64,000 nt of DNA from Heterohyrax brucei (Eukaryota; Chordata; Mammalia; Hyracoidea; Procaviidae), in the NCBI GenBank assembly GCA_028571685.1, contig CM053162.1:7940001-8004000 (forward strand), given 5' to 3'. The stretch's first letter is position 1. Every line of letters starts with the position of its first letter. The notes under the pieces were generated by a model. The model saw only the letters and a list, made by a program, of their open reading frames with translations, searched no databases and had not been told where the DNA came from. Position numbers and translations under genes: made by a program. Of this stretch, positions 34,111 through 45,700 are shown piece after piece.

Positions 34111-35520
34111 GTTCATAATTTTTCAATTACTTTTTAATCTCTTCCTTTATGATGGGTTTATTAAGTTGTTCAACTTTTCTTTGCAATAATTTTGGTAGGT
34201 GATATGAATCTAGAAACTTGATCATTTTCTGCAGGTTTTCAAATCTTTTAGAGTACAGTCTTTCATAGTATTCTGTTATGATACTGTTGATTTAAGTTGG
34301 GTCTGTTGTGATATCTCCCTTCTCATTTCTCATTTGGGTGATTTGTTTGCTCTTCTGTTTTCCTTTTTGTAAGTGTAGCCAATGGTTTATCAATTTTGTT
34401 GATCCTTTCAAAAAAGCCAACTTTTGGTTTTGTTAATTTTTTCAATTATTCTTGTATTCTCTAATTCATTTAGTTCTACTCTGATCTTTATTGGTGCCTG
34501 AGGGGTTCCTCTGTTGCTCTCTTTCTACTTGTTTAAGCTGTAGTGTTAACTCTTTGGTTTGGGTCCTTTCTTCATTCTCGATGTGTACACTTATACAGAT
34601 AAACATTTCTCTAAGAACTACTTTTGCTGTATTCCATAGGTTTTGATAGGATGTTTTCATTCTCATTTGATTCCATAAATTTCTTTATTTTGTCCTTGAT
34701 TTCTTCTATAACCCATGGATTTTTGAGGAAGGTATTCAGTTTCCATGAGTTCAAATTCCTACCTATTTTTTTTCTGCTATTGATTTCAACCTTTATGGTG
34801 CAAGAAGATGCTCTGTGATAATTCAGTGGTTTGGATTTTGTTTAGACTTGCTTCATGTCCTAAGACATGATCTTTTCTGGAAAATGTTTCATGCGCACTG
34901 GAGCAGAAGGTGTACTTATCTGTCAGTGGGTAAAAAGTTCTATGTATGTTGATAAGTTGGTTAATTGTAGCAATTAGATCTTGTGTATCTTCATTGAGCT
35001 TTTTTCTGGGTGATCTATCCATTGCTGAAAGTTGTTCAGACCCCACAACTATTAACTGCAGAGTGTTGTATCTCATTTTTCAATTTTGTCAGTGTTTGTT
35101 CAATGTATTTAGGTGCTCTGGTATTGGGTGTATAAATGTTTAATATTGTTATGTCCTGAGTCAGATCTGACTCGACGGCACTTGGCTGGCTGCTTATGTA
35201 TTGAAACTTTCAGCAATAAATAGTGACCATCTGTGTCCACGATGGTGGATTTTACATTAAAGTCTATTTTATCTGAGATTAGCATTGCCACTCATGCTCT
35301 TCTTTGTATGTTGTTGGCTTGGTAAATGTCTTTCCCTCCTTTCATTTTCAGTTTGTTCATATTTTTGAGTCTAAGTTGTGTTTCTTATAGGAAACATGTA
35401 GACAGATCATGTCTTTTCATCCAGGGTGTATTACTGTCTCCTTATTGGAGCGTTCAGTCCATTTACATTCAGTGTAATTGTTGATAAGTATGTGTTTTGT
35501 GCTGTCATTTTGATGCATTT
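34111..35520 (-). pseudogene. L1 no. 2 ORF2 endonuclease remnant
   Basis: The minus strand carries the ORF2 start zone near 35500 and endonuclease text (AMLISDKIDFNVKSTIVD at 35230-35291). It continues up to the palm-proximal spacer near 34120. An ultra-short tail insertion interrupts it at 35159-35189. No RT core is present. Confidence 0.8.
35156..35192 (+). repeat. Ultra-short tail insertion in L1 no. 2 (copy D)
   Basis: AGTCAGATCTGACTCGACGG followed by CACTTGGCTGG (35159-35189) interrupts the L1 endonuclease region. CTG occurs on both sides. The paralogous L1 at about 18866-18886 reads through without it (complement GTCCTGTTTATGTATT), giving a natural empty site. Confidence 0.8.
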
Positions 35521-35899
35521 ATTTGTGTGTTATTGATATTTTCTATGTTGCTATTACCATTCTGTTCTGGGTCACTTTTCTTTATGGGTTGAATTTTCAT
35601 CTTTTTCGGTGTTTGCTGAGACTCCTGTATTATGTTTTTGGTTTCGATATGTTACATTGTTATTGTGCTTTGTTATTTTTCCTTATGATCTCCCTTATTA
35701 TTCTAAGTTTAAGCCAGACCTTAAGTTCCAAATATCTTTTTTGTTTCCTTTCCATCTGAAAGGGTCATACCTAGTTTAATAAATCCCTCTTTTTAGTGTG
35801 ATGGAGTCATAGTTTTCATGTTCTGATCATTGGTTCCCTTCTTTTAACATTGTAGTTTTAACTCAGCTTTGTGACTTCTCTGAGTAGGATTCTGGATGC

Positions 35900-36870
35900 T
35901 GTGTCTTGCATTGCCTCCTCAAGTAAACACTTGATGTTTTTATTTTTCTAAACAAAGAGTTTCTTTCACTATTTCCTATAATTTTGGTTTGGTTTTTACA
36001 ATATCTAAGCTTCTGTTTATCTGTGAATATCTTAATTTCATCTTCATATCTGAGAGACAATTTCACAGGATATGCAATTATTGGTTGGAAGTTTTTCTCC
36101 TTGCAGGCTTTGAATATGTCATCTCACTACATCCTTGCTGACATCATTTCTGTCAAGAAGTCAGATGAAAGCCTACAGGGCTTCCCTCCAAATGTTAGCT
36201 TTGCTCTCAGCCTCCCTGCCTTTCAGAGCCTCTCTTTATGTTTCATTTTATTAAGCTTGATTATAATATGTCTTGTGGGGTCTAATTTTTGTGGTGTTTG
36301 ATATGTATCTTGGAAATCTATGTTCCCTTCTTTCCTAATTTGAGGGAAGTTTTCTGTCAGAAACTCTACAACTATACTCTGTATTTTCAGCTATCCCTCC
36401 CTGTTTAAGAACTCCAGTTATTAGTGGATTATTTCTCTTAGTAGAGTCCCATCTGTTTCTTAATGCTTCTTCATTTGTCTTATTTCTATTCTTCTGATTT
36501 CTCCTGATAAATTCTCATATCAGTTACTCTATCCTCAAGTTTCACTAACTCTGGCTTCCATTTGTTCAATTCTGCTCTTTTGGCTTTGGATTAAATTGTC
36601 TAACTCTGTCATTTTAATTATTTATTGATCTGCTGGATTTTAGATCATTTGTGTTCTATCCATTCAAATATCATAATTTTTCATTTTGTTCTGCTGAATT
36701 TTGTTTACTCTCTAGTAGGTCTTTCTATATAATTCTTTTGTACTTGACCTTCAATAGTTTCAGAAAGGTTTCTTTACCTGGGTAGCTTTTGGTTTATTTG
36801 GGGAGCATTCCAGAGCCACGGTGGACTGCTTCTTTAAGTGGTTAGCTGTTGATTGTTGTCTTCGTACCAT
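35900..36870 (-). pseudogene. L1 no. 2 ORF1 remnant
   Basis: It aligns with ORF1 of L1 no. 1 and with 17131-18120: the C-terminal end at 35900-36200 includes the FLAEM-type block in complement (TCATCTCACTACATCCTTGC), and the coiled-coil end lies at 36600-36700. Frames are broken. Confidence 0.7.
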
Positions 36871-37856
36871 GAAGAAGCTGTTGTGTTTCTCTTGTATTAC
36901 CTCAACAGAAGCTGAGGCATAATTCTAAGACGGGAATAAGGGCACTACTGATTTTGGTTACCAGCCACCTCTGTGTACTCTAGTCACTGATAGACTCTGT
37001 TGGGTGGCAGGCCCTATATCTTGGCTGCTAAAGGTGGGAGTTACTTGTGGCAACTCTGTCTTTGAACCAGATGAGCTGGTTCAAACCATGGTGTAGCTCA
37101 AGAAATGTAGGATAGAAAGATTCCACCTTATTGGACTTCCCTGGACCACTCTGTTCTGTAAATGTGATTAGCTAAAAACTGCTTATTTGCTGAGAGGAAC
37201 ACTGTGCAGTGTCCACCAAAGGCAGCTGGGCTCTCAGGGGGGAGGGGGAAGCTCTGGCTCCTGGCTGGCAAAGATGGTTCCATTCTTACGGCATCACTAA
37301 AGGTCCATCAGTTGGCACTATGACATGTATTAGTGAAGGGTGATGCAGATGCTACCAGCCTGCTCAGCAGTGAGTACCCCAGGTATTCTAATTTTAAAAA
37401 GTTGCTTAACTGTTAAGAGAGGAGCTGTCCATCAGCTGCTAAAATCAGTTAGGCCCTCAGGTGTGGCAGGCCCTGTCTTCCAACTGACAGTAAAAGCACC
37501 TTATAGGCTGTCCCCAGTCACTAATGACATAGTTCACAGAAGGGAGGGAGTAGGGATTTGCTGCACCCATCTGCCAGGCCCCACCCATAACTTTAGGCAC
37601 AATCATCTTAAATGCAACTTTCCTGCTGGAGAAGCCCTATTCAGATAGGCAATGCTTCTCCACGTGAGTATTATCCCCAGCTGAGACTGCTGGGTGGCTG
37701 ACTCCACATCCCAGCTGACCAAGATAGCATCCCACCTGAACTGTCCTTCCTGCCATGAGAAGCAGAATCTATAGTACAGCTCAGAAAAGAGAGGGTGGAG
37801 GTGCTGCGGTGCCCTCATGTGGCAGCCAGGCTCTCAAAATGTGGCTATCCCAAGCA

Positions 37857-38330
37857 CAATGACATTCCTTCTTTACATCCTGTATTTACCTTGTCCATTC
37901 AACCAGCTCCTGTCCCCGCCAACCTCTCATCTCACATTTTGATAGGATCTTCCCAGTTAGCCTCACATGTCTACTTAAACCAGGAAGCACAGTCTTCATT
38001 TATCAATATCATTTTCTGTCTTACAGTCCAGTCCAGGTTTTCTCTGAAAAGTTGGGTACAAGGAAGGTTTCAGTTCTCAGCTAAAAGACGGTCTGGAGTT
38101 CACATCTTCTTGGGACTCTCCAGTCTATCAGATCCCCAAGTCTATTCATTTTAATAGAGTTCAACTTCTACACATCCCTTTTCTTCTGCTATGTCAGGGA
38201 CTCTAAATTTTATTCTCTGTCAGGGCAGTCATTGGTGGTGGCCAGTCACCATCTAGTTCTTCTGGTCTCATGCTAATATAGCATCTGGATTGTGTGGCCT
38301 TTCCTCTCTCTTAACACCCGAAGGAGAGGA
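37857..38330 (-). mobile_element. Older L1 3'UTR fragment, antisense
   Basis: CATTCAACCAGCTCCTGTCC, TTCTCTGAAAAGTTGG and GGGCAGTCATTGGTGGTGGC parallel the 3'UTR of L1 no. 3 at 39020-39400. Only this part of the element remains, abutting the 5' edge of L1 no. 2. Confidence 0.75.
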
Positions 38331-38884
38331 TACCTTGTCTGGAGCCCTTTCAAATCATGTCACATGAACATGAACAATCACAAGTGATAGGGCTGTCCTG
38401 ACAACACGACTCATTTTAATGTGCATTCCACAATGATATTAACATTCTGGCTCAAAGTAGCAAGAGGTAGGAATAGAAATATGGAGATCCCAGATAGATA
38501 TCAGTTTTAAATTAATATCTGGACTCAATGAAATTATATGCAATTACTTGAAATTGGTATGCAACATTATCACAAGGAGTAGAATAATATGACCATTCTA
38601 CTAGTAATTTGGTAGTAATCTCTAGTAGTTACTGTAAATGCTAACCAGTTCCCAAATCACATTTCCTTTTTGGTGTTCACTTTCTTTTGTACATTTTAAT
38701 TGGCTTTCTTTTTTCTTTAATGTCCTAACAATGTTTATATTCCACGGTCTTACCTAGGACTGAGAGTCAAACACAGCAAACTAGCATTTGTGGTTCATTT
38801 CTGAGTAGCTATACAGTTACCACTTAATTCAAATCAATCCCTTTGTGTTTGAATTATTCTTATAATTGGCTAAGATCTTTTAAA
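38331..38884. other. Unique stretch between L1 copies
   Basis: No gene or repeat was recognised. Confidence 0.4.
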
Positions 38885-40959
38885 AAAATATATTTTGTGT
38901 GCTTCAAATGAAATTTTACAATCCAATTCATTATACAAAAACTTTCATTCATACTTCTATGTACCTTCATCTCTTCTCCCCAACCTATGACAGCATGCTC
39001 CTTTCTACCCTATATTTCCCTTATCCATTCAACCAGCTCCTGTCCCCCTCTGCCTCTCATCTTGCCTCAGGACAGGAGCTGCCCAGTAGCCTCATCTACT
39101 TAAGCCAAGTCTCATGTTCTTCAACAGTATCATTTTGTGTCTTATACTTCAGTCCATTCTTTGTCTGAAGAGTTGGCTTCAGAAATAGTTTTAGGTCTAT
39201 GCAAAAAAAAAAAGAAAAAAGAGTCCAGGGGCCACATTTTTTGAGGACCCTTCCGTCTGTCAGACTAGCAAGTCTGGTCTTTTTAATAAAGTTTAAGTTC
39301 TATACAGCCCCTTTTTTCCTCCTATGTCAGGGAATCTATGTTGTATTTCCTGTCAAGGCAGTCATTGGTGGTGGCCAGGTACCATCTACTTCCTCTGGTC
39401 TCATGCTGATGTAGTCTCTGGATTATGTGGCCCTTTATATCTGTTGAGCTCATATGTTCCCTGTGTCTTTGATGTCCTTTATTCTCCTCTGCTCCAAGTT
39501 GGTTGGGACAAATTGAGATTTCTTAAATGGTTGCTTGCTAGCTTTTAAGACCTCAGACATCACTCACCAAAATGAGATCCAGAACATTTGCTTTAAAAAT
39601 TTGTCATGCCAATTGACCTAGATGTCCCTTTAAACCATGGTCCCTGGATCCCTACTGCTCTGTGTTGGGTTGTATTTAGGAAACTTCTTAGCCTTTAGTC
39701 CAATTGTGCTAACTTTTCCTCTACTGTGTGTTTTCTCTCCCTTCATCTAATGTAATTCTTACCTACTGTCTAATTAATGAATACTTCTCTACCTCTCCCA
39801 AAGAGAAAACTATCAGTTCTTCAGTGTTTAAACCTTTTCTTGAGTCCTTGTAATTCTATTCCATACAATATTTATCCTTTTGCAACTGACTGATTTTGCT
39901 CAACATAATGCCTGCCAGATTCCTCTGTGTTGTGAGATGTTTCTCATGTTCATCATTGTTGTTTATCATTGTGTAGTATTGTATTATGTGATTATACAAT
40001 AGTTTGTTTATCCCTTCATCCATTGATAGGCCCCTACTTTGATTCCATGATTTTACCATTGTGGATAGTGCTGCAATAAGCATTGGTGTACATGTATATA
40101 TTTCTGTGACAGCCCATATTTCTCTAGGATATATTCCAAGAATTGGGATTGCTGGATAATATGGTATTTCTATTTCTAGATTTTAAAGAAAGCACCAAAT
40201 TAATCTCCAAAGTGGTCTTACATTTTAAATTCCCACCAGCAGTGTTTAGGTGTTCCAGTGTCTCCATAGCCTCTCCAACTTTTATTATTTTGTTGTTTTT
40301 GTATTAATGCTAGCCTTTTGGGGGTGAGGTCATATCTCATTGAAGTTTTGATTTGGATTTCTCTAATTGCTAACAACTATGAGAATTTCTTCATGTATCC
40401 GTTAGCTGCCCAAATATCTTCTTTGGTGAAGTGCCTGTTCATAAACTTTGCCCATTTAAAAAAATAATTTTGTCTCTCTCTCTTTTTTTTTTTTAGATTT
40501 TGCAATATCTTGTAGGTTTTGGAGATTAGATTCTGGCTGAATTTTTCATAGCCCAAAATTACTTCCCAGTCTGTAGGTTTTCTTTTTATTTATTTGGTGA
40601 AGTGTTTGAATAAGCAAGTATTTGATTTTTAGTTCTGTTGTCTGTTTTCTCTTTTGGTGTCTATGCATTGTTAGTAATATTTTGTATTCTGTTTATGCCA
40701 TGTATTAGGGCTCCTATTTTTTCTTCCTTGATCATTATCATTTTAGATTTAGATCTTTGCTTCATTTTGAGTTAGTTTTTGTGCATGGTGAGAGATATGG
40801 GTCTTGTTTCAATTTTTTGCAGATGGATGTACAGTTATGCCAAAACCATTTGTTGAAGAAATTGTCTTTTCCCCAATTCATGGACTTTGGGCCTTTGTCA
40901 AACATCAGTGGCTCATAGGTGGATGATTTTATGTTTGGATTCTCAATTACTTTTCATTG

Positions 40960-40994
40960 GTCTAGCCAAGCCAAGCCAAGTACCGTCAAGTCTA
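40960..40994 (-). repeat. Ultra-short tail insertion in L1 no. 3 (copy E)
   Basis: GCCAAGCCAAGCCAAGTACC then GTCAA (40965-40989) is bracketed by GTCTA at 40960-40964 and 40990-40994. In complement it is the tail core with three TTGGC units. Confidence 0.75.
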
Positions 40995-41499
40995 AGCATC
41001 TGAGGCTATTTTGACTACCTTGAGCAATAGATTCTCAAGTCAGGTAGTATGAGGGCTCATACTGTTCTCCCTCAGTCATGTGTTACTTAACTGCAGCTTC
41101 TTCCCTTTCCGCATGAAGTTGGTGATTTGTTTCTCCACTGCATTAAAAATGCCATTGGAATTCAAGCTGAGATTACATTGTGTCTATAGACTGCTTTGGG
41201 TAAACAAGATTTTCACAATGTTCAGTCTTCCTATCTGTGAGCAGGGTAAGTTTCTCTTGTGTTGGTACCTTTTTGTTACTCGTGGTAATCTTGTAATTTT
41301 CTGTGTATAGGTCTTTTGCTTTTCTGGTTATATTTATTGCTAAGTATTTTAGCTTCAGGGCGGCTATTGTAAATGGTACTGATTTGATGATTTCCTCTTT
41401 GATGATCTCCTTGTTGGTGTAAAGGGATCCAACAGGTTTTTGCATGTTTACCTTATATTCGGATACTTTGCCATACTTGTCTGTTAGTTCCAGTAGGTT

Positions 41500-41529
41500 T
41501 TTGGGGGGGTGCGGTGGGGTGGGGTGGGT
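41500..41529 (+). other. G-quadruplex motif, antisense within L1 no. 3
   Basis: A G7 run, then TGCGGT, GGGG, T, GGGG, T and GGG lies on the plus strand inside ORF2 of the antisense L1. The L1 copy here appears to have expanded a C-rich stretch. Confidence 0.75.
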
Positions 41530-41756
41530 ATTTTTAAAGTTTTCTGTGTTTAAGATCACATCATCTGCAAATGGCCAAGCCATACTTTTACTTTTGTCTT
41601 TCCAATTTGAATTCTCTTTATATCTTTATCTTGCCTGAGTGTTCTGGCTAGAACATCCAGCTCTATATTGAATAAAAGTAGTGTCTAGTTTCCGTTCTCA
41701 AGGGGAATACTTCAGACTCTCTCCATTTAGGATGATGTTGGCTGTTGTCTTTGTAT

Positions 41757-41997
41757 AAATGCCCTTTCTTTTCTTTTTATTATGATTAAGTGAAAGTAGA
41801 CAATGCAAATCAATTTTGCATGTCCACCTATCTGTAGACTCCATCTGCTCTCTTCACTCTGAGACAGCACATTCCTCCTTTTCACTCTGTACTTCTACTA
41901 TCCTCTTAACAAACACCTGTCCCCTCCTCTCCACCTTCTTCTCTCCCATCTAAAAAGTAACTAGTAGGACAACTTCCTATAAATGGAAATGCCCTTT
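41757..41997 (-). mobile_element. Short 5'-truncated L1 nested in L1 no. 3
   Basis: A 219-bp antisense L1 3'-end piece (41768-41986), with a T-rich left edge, is flanked by AAATGCCCTTT at 41757-41767 and 41987-41997. This is a clean 11-bp target-site duplication. Confidence 0.92.
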
Positions 41998-43181
41998 ATT
42001 ATATTGAGGAATTTTTCTTCTTTTTCTATTTTGCTGAGATTTTTTAATATAGATGAGTGTTGGACTTTGTCAAATGCCTTTTCTGCATCAATTGATAAAA
42101 TCAACAGGTTCTTGTCTTTTGCTTTATTTATGTGTTTGATTTCATTGATTACTTTTCTAATGTTGAGCCATCCTTGCATCACTGATATACATCCCATTTG
42201 GTCTTGGTAAATTATTTTTTTGATATGTTGTTGAAATCTATTGACTAAAATTTTGTTGAGAATTTTTGCATCTAAATACACAAGATATATTGGTTTGTAA
42301 TTTTCCCCGTTGTGTATGTGCTGTCTTTGGTATCAGTGTTACGCTGGCTTTGTAGAATGAATTTTCTGTATTCTCTCATTTTCTATGCTCTGAAAAACCT
42401 TTAGTAAAATAGTAGTGTTAACTCTTTGAAGATTTGGTAGCGTTCTCCAATGAAGCCATCAGGGCCTGGGCTTTTTTCATTCAGTTTTTTACTTACATTT
42501 TTGGTCTCTTCTTATGTTATTGGTTAGTTTTTCTACCTCTGTGTTAGTCACTGATTTTCTTTTTTTCCTGGGTGTTAGTTTAGGTAGGTAGTATGTTTCT
42601 AGAAATTTGCCCATTTCTTCTTGGTTTTCAAATTTGTTAGAGTAAAATTTTTCACAGCATTCTGTTATGATTTTTTAAAATTTCATTTGAATCTGTTGTG
42701 GTATTGCCCATCTCATTTCTTATTCAGGTCATTTGCTTCTTATCCTGTTTTTCTTTTGTCAGTTTGGTTACTGGTTTATCAATTTTATTGATCTTTGCAA
42801 AGAATCAGCTTTCTGTCTTGTTAACTCTTTCTATCATTTTTCTATGCTTTAATTCATTTAGTTCTGCTTCTAATTTTTGTTATTTTTTTGTTCTTGTGCC
42901 CAAAGTGCTCTTCTGATGATCTCTTAGTTCTTGATTTGTGCTATTCTTTTTAGATGTGTGCATTTATTGAGATACATTCGCCAATGAGCACTGCTTTTGC
43001 TCTGTCCCACAGGTTCTAGTAGGATGTGTTTTCATTTTCATTTGATTCTATGCATTTCTTTATTCCTCCTTGATTTATTTGATGACCCACTAGTTTTTGA
43101 GTAAGGTTTTCAGTTTCCACATGTTTGATTTTTTTACCTTTCCTTTTTCTAGTATTGATTTCTGGTTTTATAGTCTGAAAA

Positions 43182-43719
43182 GATGCTGTCTTAACCATCT
43201 AGTACTGCTCTAACTAAAATATTATGAGTGGATGGCTTTAAAAAGATAGCTTTATTCTTACACAGTTCAGTAGGCTGGAAGTTCAAACTCAGGGTGCCAT
43301 GTCCACGGGAACATTCTCTGTCAGCCCTGGAGGAAGACACTTGTGTTGTATTCATCTTTCTTTGGCTGGAGAGAGAGCATCTTGGTGCACGAACCTCTGG
43401 TCTGAAGGCTGTACTCTGCTTTTGGCACTGCTTTTTTGATATGACTTCCCCAACCCTCTGCTTATTTCCCTTTCTTTTTATCTGTAGTAGGATATAAAGT
43501 GGTGCAAGCCACACTACAGGGAAATTCCCTTAGTAAGGAAGTTATGGTCCCACCCGAATCCTCTTTAGCACATTCCAATTTATTAACTGCAGTCAGAGAA
43601 TAGGATTTATAGCATAAGATAAAAATAAAACAGGGCAACCACACAACACTGGGAGGCATGGCCCAGGCAAATTACTATACATATATTCCTAGGGACACAA
43701 TTCAATCCATGACAGATCC
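43182..43719 (-). mobile_element. Solo MaLR-type LTR nested in L1 no. 3, antisense
   Basis: The 528-bp LTR (43187-43714) starts TGTCTTAACCATCTAGTACT and ends ACAATTCAATCCATGACA. The flanks GATGC and GATCC agree at four of five bases. It is related to the LTRs at 10462 and 26782 but clearly more diverged. Confidence 0.8.
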
Positions 43720-44639
43720 TTTATAATATTTTGATGCTTTGAATTTTTTTAAGGCTTACGTTACGTGTTAATATACATCATTTATTATGGACAATGTCCT
43801 AAATGCATTAGGAAATAAAGTATACTTGTGTCCTGTTGGGTGGAATATTCTGTAAGTGTTTATAAGGTCAGATTGGTTGACTGTGACATTTAGATCTCTT
43901 GTATCTTCACTGAACTGCTTTCTAGATGGTTTGTAAAGTGGTGTGTTGGTTTCCTACTACTATTGTGGACGTGTCTATTTCTCTTTTTAATGTGGTTAGA
44001 ATTTATTTTATGTATTTTGGAGCCATGTTTCTGAAGTTGTAAATATTTTACATGATTATGTTCTGGAATATTGAGCCTTTAATTATTATATAGTGTCCTT
44101 CCTTATCCAGTGTGGTTGATTTTACTTTAAAGTTTATTTTATTAGGAATTAATATCACCACTCTTGCTCTTTTTTGAAAACTGTTTGATTGATATACTGT
44201 TCTGCATCTTTTGAATTTTAGTTTGTTCATGTCTGTAAGTGTAAGATGTCTCTCCTATAGGCAACATATAGGTGGATCATGTTTTTCCAACCCAATTTGC
44301 CACTCACTGTCTCTTTATTGGTGCATGTAATTCATTTACATTCAGTGTAATTATTGATAGGTATGTGTTTAGAACTTCCATTTTGTTTTGTTTTTTGTGT
44401 GTGTGTTGTAGGCTATTCCTTAATTTTCTGTGCTGGGTCATTTTCATTTATGTGTTTTCATCTTTTTTTTTGATTGTTGGTGGTTTTGTACTTTCTGAGA
44501 GGTCATAGTTCTCTTACTTTTATTTTGACTCACAAGATTATAAATTTTCTTTGTGGTTACCTTAATATTTACCATTATTTTTCAAAATTAAACCTGTCTT
44601 TATTTTTTTTATGTTGCCTTGAATTCCCCTCTACATGAA

Positions 44640-45700
44640 AGATCAATAACTACATTTTTTAAAGTCTATCATTTTTGTTTTAATGTTTATGTAAAGAAAC
44701 CTTTGTTCCCATATTTCAGTGTCTTGCCTTTGATTTATTTTTGTGATTTTACTATCTGAGTTGATATCCAGTTGCTCTGTTCTACATTCTAGTCTTGGGT
44801 TGTTATCTGATATTACTGATTTTCTAACCAAATGACTCCTTGTAGTATTTCTTGTACGAAATATCCTAATTTTGCCATCATATTTTTGTGGCAGTTTTGA
44901 TGAATATATAATTCTTGGCTGGCAATTATTTTCCTTTAAGGTTTTGTATATGACCTTATATTGTCTTCTGTTTGCATGGTTTCTCTTGAGTAGTCTGAAC
45001 GTTATATTATTTTCTTTTGTAGGTTGTTTATTTCTCATCTATAGCCACTCTTAAAATTGTCTCCTTATCTTTAGTTTTTGGCAAGATTAATTATAATATT
45101 CCTTGGTGTCTTTTTTTCAGGATCTATGTCATGTGGAATTGGTTGAGCATTTTAGATAGATACCTTCTCGTCTTTCCTGATGACAGGTAAGGTTTTTGCC
45201 AACAAATCTTTGATAGTCTCTCTGTATTTTCTGTTATAACCCCCCATCTAGTATTCCAGTCACTCATAGATTATTACTTTTGATAGAGTCTCATATAATT
45301 CTTAGTGTTTCTTGGTTTTTAAAAAAATTCTTTTATCTGAAATATGTTTTTATCTCAAATATGTTGGTGTCATGTGCTTTATCTTCAGTCTTGTTACTTT
45401 GCCTTTCATTCCTTCAATTCTGTTCCTTTGACTTTCTATTGAGTTGTCTAATTGAGTAATTTTATTTATTAATTTTTTGAGTTTTTACTTCCTAGCTCTG
45501 TATACTGTCTTTCAACCTGTTCAATTTGCTATTGTGATCTGCTACATTTTGCCATGCTTCCTTTCTGATCTTTTGAAAAGTTCTAAATTTTAATCTTTTG
45601 TATTCTGCCTTTGATGATTCCAGGAAATTCTCTTCATCTGGAAAACTTCTTAATTCTTTGTTTTGGGAGCTTTCTGAAGCTGTTGTGATCTGTGTCTTTA
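44640..45700 (-). pseudogene. L1 no. 3 ORF1 remnant
   Basis: Position between ORF2 and the 5'UTR, and similarity of the antisense text (TTTGCCATCATATTTTTGTG; GGTTTCTCTTGAGTAGTC) to the HAL1-like element at 2790-2920, mark an ORF1 zone. Protein is barely readable. Confidence 0.55.

Larger units (their letters stand above)
34111..37856 (-). mobile_element. L1 no. 2, antisense, lacking its 3' half
   Basis: On the minus strand it contains 5'UTR (36880-37856), ORF1 (35900-36870) and the N-terminal part of ORF2 (34111-35520). It then stops where the 5' end of L1 no. 1 begins. RT core, C-terminal domain and 3'UTR are missing. Its minus-strand start, GCTTGGGATAGCCACATTTT, lies inside the 5'UTR monomer that is duplicated in the L1 at 61445. 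Confidence 0.85.
39850..44380 (-). pseudogene. L1 no. 3 ORF2 remnant
   Basis: The RT catalytic box is readable near 41556-41580 as PFADDVIL. Palm motifs ([16 protein letters not shown]) lie at 42040-42110, and a [17 protein letters not shown] block at 42130-42200. The endonuclease N-terminus is near 44340. Frames carry stops, two repeat insertions and an LTR, so it is inactive. Confidence 0.85.

Noticed and set aside
35149..35199. TTATGT as the target duplication of copy D
   Set aside because: The paralogous L1 already contains both similar hexamers, so the hexamer is not a product of the insertion. CTG is the better boundary.
40961..40990. CCAAG microsatellite
   Set aside because: Only three units, and they end in the conserved ACCGTCAA of the tail family.
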